From Endotrypanum monterogeii (lineage: Eukaryota; Euglenozoa; Kinetoplastea; Trypanosomatida; Trypanosomatidae), in assembly GCA_000333855.2 (NCBI GenBank), contig CM007319.1:651081-715080 (forward strand): 64,000 nucleotides of DNA, written 5' to 3'. The notes beneath the pieces were generated by a model. It searched no databases and was not told the origin of the DNA. It worked only from the letters and a program-made list of their open reading frames with translations. Position numbers and translations under genes: made by a program. Shown here piece after piece: positions 8,235-18,754 of this stretch. Position 1 is the first letter of the stretch; each line of letters begins with the position of its first letter.

Positions 8235-10118
8235 ATGGCGGCGTGCACAGTCTATTCTCCATGTGGTCGCTACGTAATACGGTTCGACTCAGACGCGCCG
8301 CAGCCTCTGCTTCGTCTCACTGTTACCGAAAACGCCAAGCGGCCTGTCAAAGGCGGCTTGATCGCTGCTGACGACAAACATTCTTGTCAGTTACTCGTCA
8401 ATTCATCAGCCGCCACTGGGCCTCTCACATCCTCCTCCGCCCTGCACCCGTTGCGACTTGTTGCTTCGCTCACGGAGTCGGATGTGCTTGCACTCACTAC
8501 TTCTGCTGGCGTCCGAAAATCATTTGCGAGCTTCTCTCAGATGCTCTACGATGCTCTCACTGGCCGCTCCTCTTCCGTACACTTTTTTGTAGAGACCGTG
8601 GCAGAGTTAAAGGAACGGATTGAGAGAGATATACAGCGACAGGGACCCCCGCTGGAGACTGGACACACCGCGGATGCTCGGTTACCTTGTCAAGGACACA
8701 TCCGCGAGCTCGAAATGAATTTGTCCGCGCTTGATTCTTCAGTGGTATTAGGGGGGGTCAAGATGCCGACCAGGGCTGGCAAAGGTCTCGTTCGAACTGC
8801 TGTCGGCGACACGGTGATTGAGCTGGACGAGGACGTTGCAAGCGAAGTGCTAGAGCAGCGCTTCTTTACCCTAGACTACGACGTTGACTTCACCAGAGCC
8901 ATATTTCCTATCCCACTGCACGCTGATGCTGCAGAGGTTGTGTCTGCAGAGGCAGCCGCTGACGCTACGTGTGCCTGGAAGGATACGCAAAGTACTTCTC
9001 CAGCTACCCTGGCAGAGTTAGCATCCAATACGCTTCCGGAGGGCTCTTCCCCATCAAGTGCTGGGTCTGTACCCGCGTCAGAGGTGGACCTACTTCGCGA
9101 CGAGTTGCGTGTTACCCGCGACCGACTTTTCCGACTCGGGTCCGAAAATGAAAAACTGCGACGTGAAAACGAGGCGCTGGTGCGACTGAGCCGACAAAAA
9201 ATGCACGAAATGCAGCGCCTGTGTGGGGACTTTCAGCATCAGGTCCAGCTCGCTGCGGAGGCGGAGAAGTTGAGGGCCAAGAACACCCAGTTGCGAGTGC
9301 AACTCCAGGAGGCACTTGAGGGCCAGCAGAGAGCCCAGCACAGTTTAGATCGTGTGCGCAGTGAGTATCGTCTGCTGCACTCCGCCAATACTGCGAGTCG
9401 CGAGGGAGGCCGTGCGCCTCTCTCCGCCGGTGGCCACTGCTCCAATGATAACCCGTATCGACGATCGCTGTCTCGTGCGTCACGGGATGGTGCTGGTGGG
9501 TCGTCTTCGTCGCGGTTCTTGCACGGCAAACAGCGATCGGAGGTTGGCAGCGCTACGCGGGCATCAGCGGCGCGACGTGGACGATCACTCCTGTCTCCAG
9601 CACCCGCAGCCACTGTCTTGCGTGGCAGTCGCGCGCAACGTGCACCTTCTTCGTCATCGACGAACGCACACCGTCCTACGCGGTTCGACACCCCTCCACC
9701 GATATCCGATTCTGCTGCCTCTGTAGCATCAGGCTCGCACCGACGCCGATCGGGCAGTCGCAGCGTTGGTGGTAGAAGCGGTGCCCGCGACGGTGACGGC
9801 GACTCGCCTGCGCCGCAGGGTCGCACTGGTGGAAGACTAGAAAGGGGGCGAAAGCCGTCGCGGCGGGGCAGCGGTGGAGGCGTGCCACACGGTTCGCGGG
9901 CGTCTTCCACACACTCGTTGCCGCGGCGAGGCCACAGCTTATGGGCTGATAGCAGCAGTTACGCAAGTCCTTGCTGTTCTGTGGCCTCCTCACGTTCTTC
10001 GAGCGCAAGTCACGAGCGACTTTATCGCACTCCCACAGCGAGCAGCAGAATGCACCAAACACCGAAAATGCACGCAGTAGACAACGCCGCAGCGTATCGG
10101 CGATCTGTATTTCATTGA
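8235..10118 (+). CDS. CCDC61/VFL3-like basal body protein
   Basis: This encodes 627 residues. The start at 8235 is the ATG after the pyrimidine tract, although the frame stays open upstream. The N-terminal head carries motifs of the CCDC61/VFL3 branch of the XRCC4-SAS6 fold. One is SFASFSQMLYDALTGRSSSV near residues 96-116, followed by a Leu/Arg-rich helix. The other is FFTLDYDVDFTRAIFPIPL near 210-228, which parallels the family's Y-x-EFDR-x-x-YPLPL element. A coiled coil spans about 283-383 (DELRVTRDRLFRLGSENEKL). The rest is a Ser/Arg-rich disordered tail, also typical of CCDC61. In algae and animals this protein dimerises and positions basal bodies and their fibres. A basal-body role here is inferred from the family. 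Confidence 0.8.
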   Translation: MAACTVYSPCGRYVIRFDSDAPQPLLRLTVTENAKRPVKGGLIAADDKHSCQLLVNSSAATGPLTSSSALHPLRLVASLTESDVLALTTSAGVRKSFASFSQMLYDALTGRSSSVHFFVETVAELKERIERDIQRQGPPLETGHTADARLPCQGHIRELEMNLSALDSSVVLGGVKMPTRAGKGLVRTAVGDTVIELDEDVASEVLEQRFFTLDYDVDFTRAIFPIPLHADAAEVVSAEAAADATCAWKDTQSTSPATLAELASNTLPEGSSPSSAGSVPASEVDLLRDELRVTRDRLFRLGSENEKLRRENEALVRLSRQKMHEMQRLCGDFQHQVQLAAEAEKLRAKNTQLRVQLQEALEGQQRAQHSLDRVRSEYRLLHSANTASREGGRAPLSAGGHCSNDNPYRRSLSRASRDGAGGSSSSRFLHGKQRSEVGSATRASAARRGRSLLSPAPAATVLRGSRAQRAPSSSSTNAHRPTRFDTPPPISDSAASVASGSHRRRSGSRSVGGRSGARDGDGDSPAPQGRTGGRLERGRKPSRRGSGGGVPHGSRASSTHSLPRRGHSLWADSSSYASPCCSVASSRSSSASHERLYRTPTASSRMHQTPKMHAVDNAAAYRRSVFH

Positions 10119-11066
10119 AAACCCCCCTTTGATGGGGAAGAGGGTATCGGGGCTTTCTGATTGCTAGTCGCCGGCGGTGATCGGCGCTCGCCAATTCCGA
10201 GGAAAACTTCTTCACACGGTTGCTGTGTTGCGTGTAGGCGTTCATGTAGGAGTGTGCATAGACGTGTGTGGGTGTGGTGTCTACTGTTACTGATGATTTT
10301 GCCTCTATGCCCTCTGGCTCCGTGCGGCGCCAGGTTTTTCTTTCTGAACGTTGTCCTGAATTAGATTGCAGTGGCAAGTGCGAAGGGCACCGCTCTCGCT
10401 CCCTCCTTCGATGTCACGTACACACACACACACACAAATACAATATGCGTCTGTGTGTGTGTATGTGTGTGTGCGTGCATGCTTGCTCATTGCTTTTTTT
10501 AAAATTTATTGTTTAAACACCTTAGATGCTCAGTACTCCGTGGAGGCTGATTCATACCGTCGCGCTATCGGGAGTCTTTTTTTCCCTCTTCGCCCCGCGA
10601 GTGGTATACTGAAGAACAAGGAAAGGAAAGGAAAAGAAAAAAGTGTGTGTGTGTGCTTTTTTTTGATCACATATGGGTTATCCCCTGTTCCTGACTGGGA
10701 AGCTCCTGATTCTTGATGATGTGGTGCGTTGAGCTGACATGGCGTGCAGCTGAACATTTCTACCGGCGTCGACTCTCCCGACTGTTGGCGACGGGCCTTG
10801 ACGCGGTCACTTGCAATGCACCCTGCTCCAAGGAAACACCTTTCAAGTGTCATCCTGCGCCGCTCTTCACGCCTCTCCCGCGTCGCCGATGCCCATCTTT
10901 GACTTGCTTCCATCCGCTTATCATCAACACAGAAATATTGGTGCTAGACGGCACTTCTTCACGCGTTATCCTGGACCCCTTCCCCCTCTCTTCTCTCTCG
11001 CCTGCTCCTCTCCCTCCCACGACCAGCACTACCACACGACGCTACATTGCGTAGAGCAGCGAGGCC
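10119..11066. other. Intergenic spacer with AC and GT tracts
   Basis: This contains an (AC)n tract at 10420-10436 and a GT-rich tract at 10452-10473, then a pyrimidine-rich 5' flank before the ATP11-type gene. I see no gene. Confidence 0.65.
10976..11026 (+). promoter_or_regulatory. Predicted trans-splice acceptor for ATP11-type gene
   Basis: A 38-base C/T-rich tract ends near 11018 and the first following AG is at 11025-11026. The ATG lies about 40 bases downstream. Further AGs occur at 11053-11062. Confidence 0.5.
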
Positions 11067-11774
11067 ATGCTGCGTGGGTCTCGCGTGTCGCTTGGCTACT
11101 TCAAGCGGCCTGGCCGTAAGTCGCTTGACGAGATATGCAGGCTAAATCTCTTTGAGATGTCCACTCCCCAGCAGGTGGCGACCATCTGGGATAATCACCA
11201 CACCCAATTTCTCCAGTACTGGGGACGCGTCATTTCAGCTGAGGCGTACTATGCGCTTGAGCCGCGGTTGAAGGCTTCGCCTTACTTTGTCATTCCATGT
11301 TTTCGGGACAAAGGTCTGTTTAACGTGGTGACTAACTTCAAGGACGACGTCATCGGTGTCGCACCTCTCGGGGAGTGGCAGAAAAAGCAGGATAATGCTC
11401 AGATCCACATGACCATTCAGTTCTTTACTGAACTAGCCCGTAGTAAGCAGCTGGTGCTGGTCCGTTGCGAAATCAAGGATGATGTCTTCAAGCGTATCGA
11501 CTGCATCTTTCTTACCCAAATGTTGCTCAAATACTACACGATACCCCGGCTATACGAGACATGGGTGGAAACGTTCGGCAAACGACCAGGTCAGTTCGAT
11601 TACCACGCTTATCTGCGTGCCATGAAGGAAGAGGCGGGTCGAGACGAGATCAAAATCGAAGACAAGAAGTCGGATATGCGCCACGACGCCTTCGGTCCAA
11701 TCATCGATACTCCGCCCGACGCCGTTGCGCGGCAGATTATGTCCACGTTAAATACGGGCTCCTCCACGCCATGA
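11067..11774 (+). CDS. ATP11-family mitochondrial F1-ATPase assembly factor
   Basis: This encodes 235 residues of the ATP11 (ATPAF1) family. These are mitochondrial matrix chaperones that bind the F1 beta subunit before it joins the hexamer. The conserved order is visible: an aromatic pair near WDNHHTQFLQYWGRVISAEAY, the substrate-binding core PRLKASPYFVIPCFRDKG, the FKDDVIGVAPLGEWQ segment, then helix HMTIQFFTELARSKQLVLVR and the C-terminal LTQMLLKYY. The first residues (MLRGSRVSLGYFKRPGRKSL) are basic and Ser-rich, as expected of a mitochondrial presequence. The length is somewhat shorter than in yeast or human. Start choice is clear because the ATG is the first after the splice acceptor. 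Confidence 0.88.
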   Translation: MLRGSRVSLGYFKRPGRKSLDEICRLNLFEMSTPQQVATIWDNHHTQFLQYWGRVISAEAYYALEPRLKASPYFVIPCFRDKGLFNVVTNFKDDVIGVAPLGEWQKKQDNAQIHMTIQFFTELARSKQLVLVRCEIKDDVFKRIDCIFLTQMLLKYYTIPRLYETWVETFGKRPGQFDYHAYLRAMKEEAGRDEIKIEDKKSDMRHDAFGPIIDTPPDAVARQIMSTLNTGSSTP

Positions 11775-13174
11775 GGTGGGGTGGGGGGGGTGGGCGCTCT
11801 GTCGAAGGGCCGCAAGAGAAAGGGAGGAGAAGATGCATCGGTTCTGAGGCAAAGGGGCGGCGGACAGGGCTTGAATCTTTCAGTGCACTGAAGTTTGCGT
11901 ATATCACTGCTTTGGCACTGACGCCTCTCAGTATAGATGACGTGCTCTATTGTCTCTTTTTTTTTGATTTCCCCTCTTGTCTGCTCGACTACGTGATCAG
12001 TGGACGAACTGCCGTTGCTCTTCACACACAACCGATCAAAAAAATATATATAACCGGCTCAGAGCGGGTAGGGTTTTACCGTGCCATTTCAGTGAGTGTA
12101 TTTCCGGTGCGTACTAAAGGCAGGTGCTGGGCACGGGTGCAGTGAAGCAGCAACAACTTAGAGAGCCAGAGGAAATCTGGTGCACCTGCGCGTGTTCTGA
12201 GCACATCGAACGAGAGGTATTCCTCCTCTGATGTCTTTTTCTGTGAGTGCGCTTCTATGTTGCTCGACTCATCACAATTTTTCCTGTGTGCAAATGTACA
12301 CATTAAACTACGCTTACAGAGACGACAAAAAAAAAAAAGAGCTACGGGGAAGAGAAATTCAAAAGAACATAATCAATGGTCGCTCTTCCCAGTGATCCGC
12401 ATGTTTTTTTTCCTTTTTTTGGAAGTGGAGAAAAGGAGAATGCTATACATACACAAGCGTGGTGAGATTAAGACTTTGATCCACACAATGTGTGAATTTC
12501 TGTTTTTGTACTTTTGACTTCGTGTATCCTATGCCACAGGATATGTGTGGCCTCTTTGATGTTTCTTTTTTTTTTCTTGTGCACCTTTGTCCGTCACCGG
12601 GCTGTCTCTCTCTTGCTTGTCTCGATTACTGTATCTTTGTTTTCTCTCATTTTTGCATATTTCCCCCCTTGCTCTGTCTCTTATCTGCGAGTTGACACGT
12701 GACTGTTTTTGATGCATATTTGTGTGCGCGTATGTCAGACAAGTACGTCCGCCTGTCTTCATCTAGGTAATCTTGGAAAAAAAAATCGCTCTCTTGTATT
12801 AACGCTTGTTTCTTCGTGCGAGGCCCCATTCCGCTTCTTCGCTCACACGCGCTCTATCTATTCCTATTTTTCTTGCTCTGTTATCGGTCGTGGTTCCTCG
12901 TCGTTTTATACCGTCCACGCGCGCAGCAGCATCACTAGAGACAACCGCAAGGGGTCAAATCAGGCTGCTGTGTGCATTGTATCTTCTCTTACCGAGTTGC
13001 GGGTGAGTCTGTGCGCTCACGTGAGGCATTGACTTCTTCCTTTCCCCCTCACCTCGCGGTGACTAGTCCTCGTAGAGGCTGGTGTCGATCCACTTCGCCT
13101 GTTTCTTTTCTTCCCTGTGCCTCATTGGAGACACGCAAAACAATAGCTCAAACAGAAAACAACAAAAGAAGAAT
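11775..13174. other. Intergenic spacer ATP11 to LOG-like
   Basis: This is 1.4 kb of AT- and pyrimidine-rich spacer with many T-runs between 12400 and 12900. I see no gene. Pyrimidine tracts at about 13030-13060 and 13097-13126 could drive splicing of the LOG-like gene. Confidence 0.65.
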
Positions 13175-13810
13175 ATGTCATCCTCTATTCCCGATTACCA
13201 GCGCCGCGAGAAGCGCGCCGTCGCTATCTTTGGGTGGTCGCGCACAGAGGTTGGGACGCCGAGGTGGCAGCAGGCTGAGGATGTCGGCCGTCTTGTCGCT
13301 CAGAATGGTTTCACTGTATTCACTGGTGGCTATGGCGGCTCAATGGAGGCCACCAGTAAAGGAGCGCGCGAGGCGAAGAACGTGGCGGCGGCAGGCTCTG
13401 CTGCTGCGTCCGTTGAAGTCGTTGGTGTCGTCGTGCCCGGCCTCTTCCCCGACCGCCTCAGGGAAGGAAACCAGTATTTGACCAAGGTGTGGGACTCCAA
13501 CTCGATGATGCACCGCATTGAGCAGCTCATCACGCACTCTCGCTACTTCATCGTTTTGCCAGGGACTTTGGGCACTCTGCAGGAATTGGTGACCATATGG
13601 GTACAGAAGAATGTCCACCCTGCCGGTCTTCCCACCCCCGTGATTGTCGCGTTCCGGGATCCGTGGGAGAAATGCTGCCAGGGCCTCCTTGAAGCCCTCC
13701 AGCTACCTGGCGAGGATGTCAATGCACTGCACTTCGTGGACACACCAGAGGAAGCAGCTGAGTGGATCACGAAGGATGCCATCGGGGAGAGTAGCGGGTC
13801 GCAGGCTTGA
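13175..13810 (+). CDS. LOG/lysine-decarboxylase-like Rossmann protein
   Basis: This encodes 211 residues from the ATG at 13175; the open frame upstream has no ATG. The fold is the SLOG (LOG or 'lysine decarboxylase'-annotated) Rossmann type. The protein opens with a strand, AVAIFGWSRTEVG. The first nucleotide loop is GGYGGSMEATSKGA, followed by the strand VEVVGVVVPGLFP. The segment MMHRIEQLITHSRYFIVLPG leads into TLGTLQELVTIW. LOG enzymes release free cytokinins by phosphoribohydrolysis using PGGxGTxxE. Here that motif reads PGTLGTLQE, so one Gly is changed. Cytosolic nucleotide binding is likely; enzymatic activity is uncertain. The name lysine decarboxylase in databases is historical. Confidence 0.82.
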   Translation: MSSSIPDYQRREKRAVAIFGWSRTEVGTPRWQQAEDVGRLVAQNGFTVFTGGYGGSMEATSKGAREAKNVAAAGSAAASVEVVGVVVPGLFPDRLREGNQYLTKVWDSNSMMHRIEQLITHSRYFIVLPGTLGTLQELVTIWVQKNVHPAGLPTPVIVAFRDPWEKCCQGLLEALQLPGEDVNALHFVDTPEEAAEWITKDAIGESSGSQA

Positions 13811-14461
13811 ATGGACGGAGGAAGTAAGGGCTGTGAGACTTGCCAACCTGGGTATTTGTGTTATTCTGACAGGGGTGAGGACAGTAAAAAAGGGGAAAAA
13901 GATACACACGAGGCGTTTACGCAGGTATTCTGAATGAGAGACAACACCGACGGTGTCTAACGAAGGGGGTCAACACGGTTGCTCCGTGTGCTTGGTACTA
14001 CAAAATGTGGGCGCTTGTGATGGCACTGTCCCTCCATATCTACCCTGATGCGTCACCAAAAATACAAACAAGGAGAGGTGCACTGCCACTGTGTGGATGG
14101 GCGGGGGTGATATGCCGGTGGAGTTGGGCAATGTTGACGGGAGCGACGTGTCGTGAACACGCCTTCCCAAACTTGGATCATCGCAACGGAATACAATCCC
14201 TCCTCTCCTAGCTAGACAAAAAACAAACAAACAAACGAGGATGCATCATCTCAACAAATGCCGTCTCGATCCTAGCGTAACTCCCGCACATGAATACGCT
14301 AACATACGTCAGTATGTCACTAACCTTTCTCCCTAGTTGTCGGTTGGATGTTTGAGGGAGAAGGCGCGGTTGTAAAGAGGTGGCTGTCATTGGCGGCTGG
14401 CGATCTCACAACTTGTATATTAGTTTCCCCCAAGAAGTTTTCATAATAGCACCTCTTTATG

Positions 14462-14502
14462 TATATATATATATATATATAGATGTGTGTGTGTGTGTGT
14501 GT
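14462..14502. repeat. (TA)10 plus (GT)n compound microsatellite
   Basis: A TA tract (14462-14481) is followed after two bases by a GT tract. It lies immediately upstream of the suspected retroposon relic. Confidence 0.9.
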
Positions 14503-14519
14503 ATCAGTACGTTTTGCTT

Positions 14520-16330
14520 GTCGTAGGGTGACTGGGAGCAGAGTGCCTCCGCTTCTTCGCTAGGCTCCTGTATTCGTCATTAGTTCTCTAAGCAGGCGTG
14601 TGCCCAGGGCCAGACCCTGCTTTGCGTTGTCCACACTCCACGTGCTGGTGTAGCTTTCCGTCATCTGAACTAGCTCGATTTTGATATGTGGACTGCACAA
14701 CCTCGGTCTACCTTCTCTTCTGTAGATGTGGTGGAGAGGGCTGCCCGGGGAAGGGAACTGGCTGCCTGCTTTGGCACTCTCTCACATTGAGTACATAGCC
14801 ACGAACTACCGAAGCCATAGAATTGTTTGGGGGTTTGTGCGGATAGGAAGGCCATCCAGCGTCGCTATCGAACCTCGCTTCAACGCTGGTTCCACCCTCC
14901 CTTCACGGCTTCGTTAGGATCCAGCGTTCCCGCAACGAGCTCTTGAGAAGTAAGTTGGATAACCAAGGGGATGCTGTAGACCTCACCCCCGTCCCCAGGG
15001 CTGCGTTGCGCCAACCAAGCATGCCTTCCCCGGTGCCTCTCCGCATCACGGGGTATTGATGCATTCTAAGCCGAGGCAATTCTGCCTGTTGGTCTGTGGC
15101 ACGGTGCTGTGAAGCGCTGCCCTGCGGTGTGATCGCTCACGAGGCGGTGTTACAATGCGCCATCGGCGATGGCCTTTGCGCTTTTTCTACGTTCAACCCC
15201 CCTCTTCCCAACACACACACACACACGCACACACACGTGTGCACCCGTTGACATAGGGAGTGTTGGTTGCGTACTCGATCACCTGATTCAGGCAGTCGTA
15301 TCCTCTGCGTATCCTCATCTGTAAGTTGCTGCGTTTTCACGGAGACAAAGTGTTGAGCTTCCCTTGCGATGTATGCAACTGGGGATTCTTTCACATGACG
15401 AGCTCTTGCAGCAGTCTCTGGGGCCGCAATAACATCACAAATGGAATTTCGGCATGCTCGGTGCGCCTCGCTGTGAAGCGCCAATGGCTATGGAAGGGGG
15501 GGTCGAGGGTCTGCATGTGGCAGCTAGTCTTCACCGATGGAGGCCCCGGGTACACATCTGCAATGCGCCCAGGGGCCCCTGCCCGTGGAAAGGATGCCGT
15601 TTTCTCCTTACATTATACCTTGCAGTGTTCCATGTAAGGCTGCCCCATGACGTACCGAGGAAATTATGTCAGGCTTTTCAGAGAGATGTTGGCATGACCC
15701 CCACTCACCGTGGCTAGGCCCGGTGAGCTGCGATGCTCTGGGTCTGGAAGGCACCGAAGCATGCCCCATGACATCATTCATGGACTTGCAGCGTGCAGCA
15801 ATCGCCGGGATGAGGGATGGCGCCGTGAGACCCACGCTACAAAGCAGTTTTCGTGTCTGGTCTAACAGTCTCACCGCGTCCCTTGGGGACGTTCCGCGTG
15901 GCTAGTTGAACCTTCACCAGCCTTTGCAGCCGTGTCTAATCTCGATGTAATGACGTCCGTATCGCTCACAACCCTCAAACAATGCACATTCTCCCTAGCA
16001 GATCGTGGCGCTCATGTCAGTCGTCTTCGAACACTCTGAATACTCAGACGAGTGCGCATCTCTTCTCACAAGTTGCATGTGGCTGACCCTCGGTGCGCCA
16101 AGCCACGAATGGTCTGAACATAATCAGGGATAATCCATCAGCTTGGCTCTAATCAAAAACACCGACGGGGGATGCGAGGAGGGAGGTTCCTTCTCGCTCT
16201 GTTTGGGCTTAGCGTACGTGAGCACTGGCGCTTCCAAACACAAGCGGGTCATGTGCGTGACCACCTGCCCACGGTGATGAGGGGGAGGGGGGGGCGATAG
16301 GTGCTGGAATCTCTACCGTGGGGCTTGCTC
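14520..16330 (+). mobile_element. Probable degenerate non-LTR retroposon (DIRE/SIDER-like)
   Basis: The composition is coding-like, unlike flanking spacers, yet stops and frame breaks are frequent. Fragments resemble the RNase H domain of trypanosomatid ingi/L1Tc elements in the expected order. LVFTDGGPGY at about 15524-15553 recalls the TDGS motif. SFMDLQRAAIAGM at about 15775-15812 recalls the Glu-helix motif. VWSNSLTASLGDVPRG at about 15855-15902 recalls the TDS...GP motif. FSLADRGAH at about 15989-16015 recalls the final AD motif. They lie in frames 2, 3, 3 and 2, so the element is dead. Reverse transcriptase motifs were not found. Leishmania genomes are known to carry such relics (DIREs) and their short derivatives (SIDERs). 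The boundaries are approximate and the call is an inference. Confidence 0.42.
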
Positions 16331-18143
16331 ATGAATGGTTTTTACCGAGGCGTATCGGCTCACTTTATTTGAGGGGCTGATGAGGCCTATGGGGACCACA
16401 GACGTTTCGTGCGGCGGATGTTGTCGTCGTAACCGCAATTTGTTTTTGTACGCAGTGTTGGGTGCCTCGCGCGTGCTCGCCCGCGTTTGTCGTTTTCTTC
16501 TGTGTATTGCTGACAATGGGTGAGGTGGAAAACCTACAGCAGTTTCCACTGTCTATCAAGTGAGAGAAGAAATGGTAATGAAGATCTTCCGCCATGCTGC
16601 ATGTCTGCAGGCCCACAGCTCACTCGTGACGAAATGAGATTGAGAGAAAAATATGAGGGATACTACACATGCCTCCGTACCTATCCTTGCACTTAGTGTA
16701 ATCGCGTTTTGCCAAGGTACTGCAGGGTTTCGCAAGTCTTTATTTCTTTGTATGTGTATGTGGGGGGAGGGTGGGGGGGGGGGAAAGGCATTGCTGATGG
16801 ATTACATCCAGGTTTCGGTCTGGCATCCTGCTTGATAATCAGGTCACAACATCACGACTGATTTTCGATCTTGATGAAGATCGCGTTGGGGCAGTTGTCT
16901 CCTCTATCAGGCTCCCAGGCGTCGTGGCGCTGACCTTCAGGCTGAAACGTTCTACCCTGGGCCGTCGTTTTGGCCGTTAGCGTGCCCCAGTGACACATTT
17001 TATTTTTCCTGACGTAGCTGGGATAGGTAGGGAGAACCGGCCAGTGGTGTTCCTCTGTAACAGTTTGGGTGTTTTGACTGTGACATGTTTGCATCGTTGT
17101 TACCCCTTCTGGTGAGTGTGTCGAGTGGTAACAGGCATGTCGTGCTTGCGTTCGTGCACCTCTATTTTTTTTTAATTTGTTCTGTGTGATATTCCTTCTT
17201 GCAAGGCGAGTATTTCCAGAGGCAGCATTCTCATATCCCCCCCTTCCCTTTTACCTGTAGACGGATATAAAGCCGCTTCCAACCATAGTTACAATGCTCT
17301 GGAGTTTGGAAATTGTTGCAAAGTGTGTCTGTCGAAGCTCACTCTTGCCAGCGGCACACCGTCGATCATGGTTGGTGCTGCGTCCCGGATAAAATTGAAG
17401 CTCAATAAAACAAGGATCCTTCGCAGCGAGGACACACGCCCCCCTTTCCCCCTCTCCTCTCGCCTCTCCTGCCGTCGCCTCAACGTTTATTTTTCTTTTG
17501 TGATTAGGTGTTGGTGAGAGGTGCAGGAAATATTGCAGTTCAAGTAAATGTGTATACCATACGACTCCAGTCTTCGTCATACCCTTATTCTCATTTGGAG
17601 GTATTACTAATAATCCTTCAGGTACGCGTCTTCATCGGTTACTGCTTCTGTCGAACTCCCGCTCGTCTTTTAAGAGCCGCTGTGGGGTGGCGTGTCTCAC
17701 CTCCCACATCTCTTTTTTTTATTCTTTTTTTTTTATTCACACGTTGTAACAGATGCTAGCCAAGTGGCATGCGGGCTGGTGTTTTGGTCACACTCCCTTA
17801 AACAACAACAAAAAAGGGGCAAACAACTTCCAAAGGAGTTGGAAGAAGGAGGCTCTACGGGGTCATGGCGCACGAAGGGTGTCTCGGTGGCATTACCAGC
17901 GTCGGACGCTATAGACTAGGTCACCGTGAGACGTGCAGCTGCTCATGATTTCTCTCTTCCTCTTATTGGTTATTTTTTCTTCACGTCACAATCCTTCTTT
18001 TGATTCAATCGGTGCTGCTTCTACTTGGTGCAATCCATGCGCATAAATATATTTATTTATATATATTTATTTATACTGTCCATCGACATGAAGGGTCAAC
18101 AGAGAACACTTTGTTTGTTCACTCTTATTTTACACATATTTTC

Positions 18144-18188
<45 letters not shown>
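18144..18188. repeat. (AC)n plus (AT)n compound microsatellite
   Basis: An AC tract of about 13 units passes directly into an AT tract of about 10 units. Confidence 0.9.
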
Positions 18189-18413
18189 GCAAAAAGGGGG
18201 TGGGGTGGGGTTTCATATCTACGTGAATAAATATAAGAAAGACACGTCATTGCGTGCGTGTGGTCGTTCGTGTCTTTTGATCACTTTGGGGATAGATCAC
18301 CAGACGTAGAGGGGAGTTTCATTATTTTCCCTCCTCTTCCTTTGGATTTTTTTTTTCGGAGGTCCTTTGCATCACTTGCGGCTTACACAAAAAAGGTGTC
18401 CATAGTTGCAGGT

Positions 18414-18415
<2 letters not shown>

Positions 18416-18448
<33 letters not shown>
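18416..18448. repeat. (TA)16 microsatellite
   Basis: This is an uninterrupted TA tract about 300 bases upstream of the UAS-UBX gene's first ATG. Confidence 0.9.
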
Positions 18449-18450
<2 letters not shown>

Positions 18451-18754
18451 TAACGCATATTTGGGCACGGCGTCTCTGTTGTTGCTGGTTCCGTAGGTGC
18501 TCCACCGCGTTGAGGGCAGAGGCATTGGTCTTTTGAGCCAACGCGGTCGATCCCGCGTGTGTGCACGCGTGTTGTTGGTACTTCTTCGTTTTCATTTCTT
18601 TTTTCGCCTTTATCTTGGAGAGAGTTCTGAGCGTTGGTATTTCTTCACATCCTCAATCCCAGAGAAAGTGCGTTGTTGGATAAATAAACATACAAAGGTG
18701 GTGGACCTCACCCCCCTCGCGCGCGGGTACCACATCCTCCAGTGTGAGGTTGTC

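Larger units (their letters stand above)
13811..18754. other. Long gene-free spacer with retroposon relic
   Basis: This is the longest stretch without an intact gene. About 13.8-14.5 kb is ordinary spacer. About 14.5-16.3 kb has balanced composition with few homopolymers but no long frame, and is annotated separately as a likely element relic. About 16.3-18.75 kb returns to spacer with microsatellites and the 5' flank of the UAS-UBX gene. I found no tRNA-like or other structured RNA. Confidence 0.65.

Noticed and set aside
9239..9910. 223-codon minus-strand frame opposite the CCDC61-like gene
   Set aside because: It is an antisense shadow of a GC-rich Ser/Arg tail; no motif and no flanking signals.
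13811..18754. tRNA or snoRNA genes in the long spacer
   Set aside because: I searched by eye for TTCGA-type T-loops and paired arms and found no convincing candidate.
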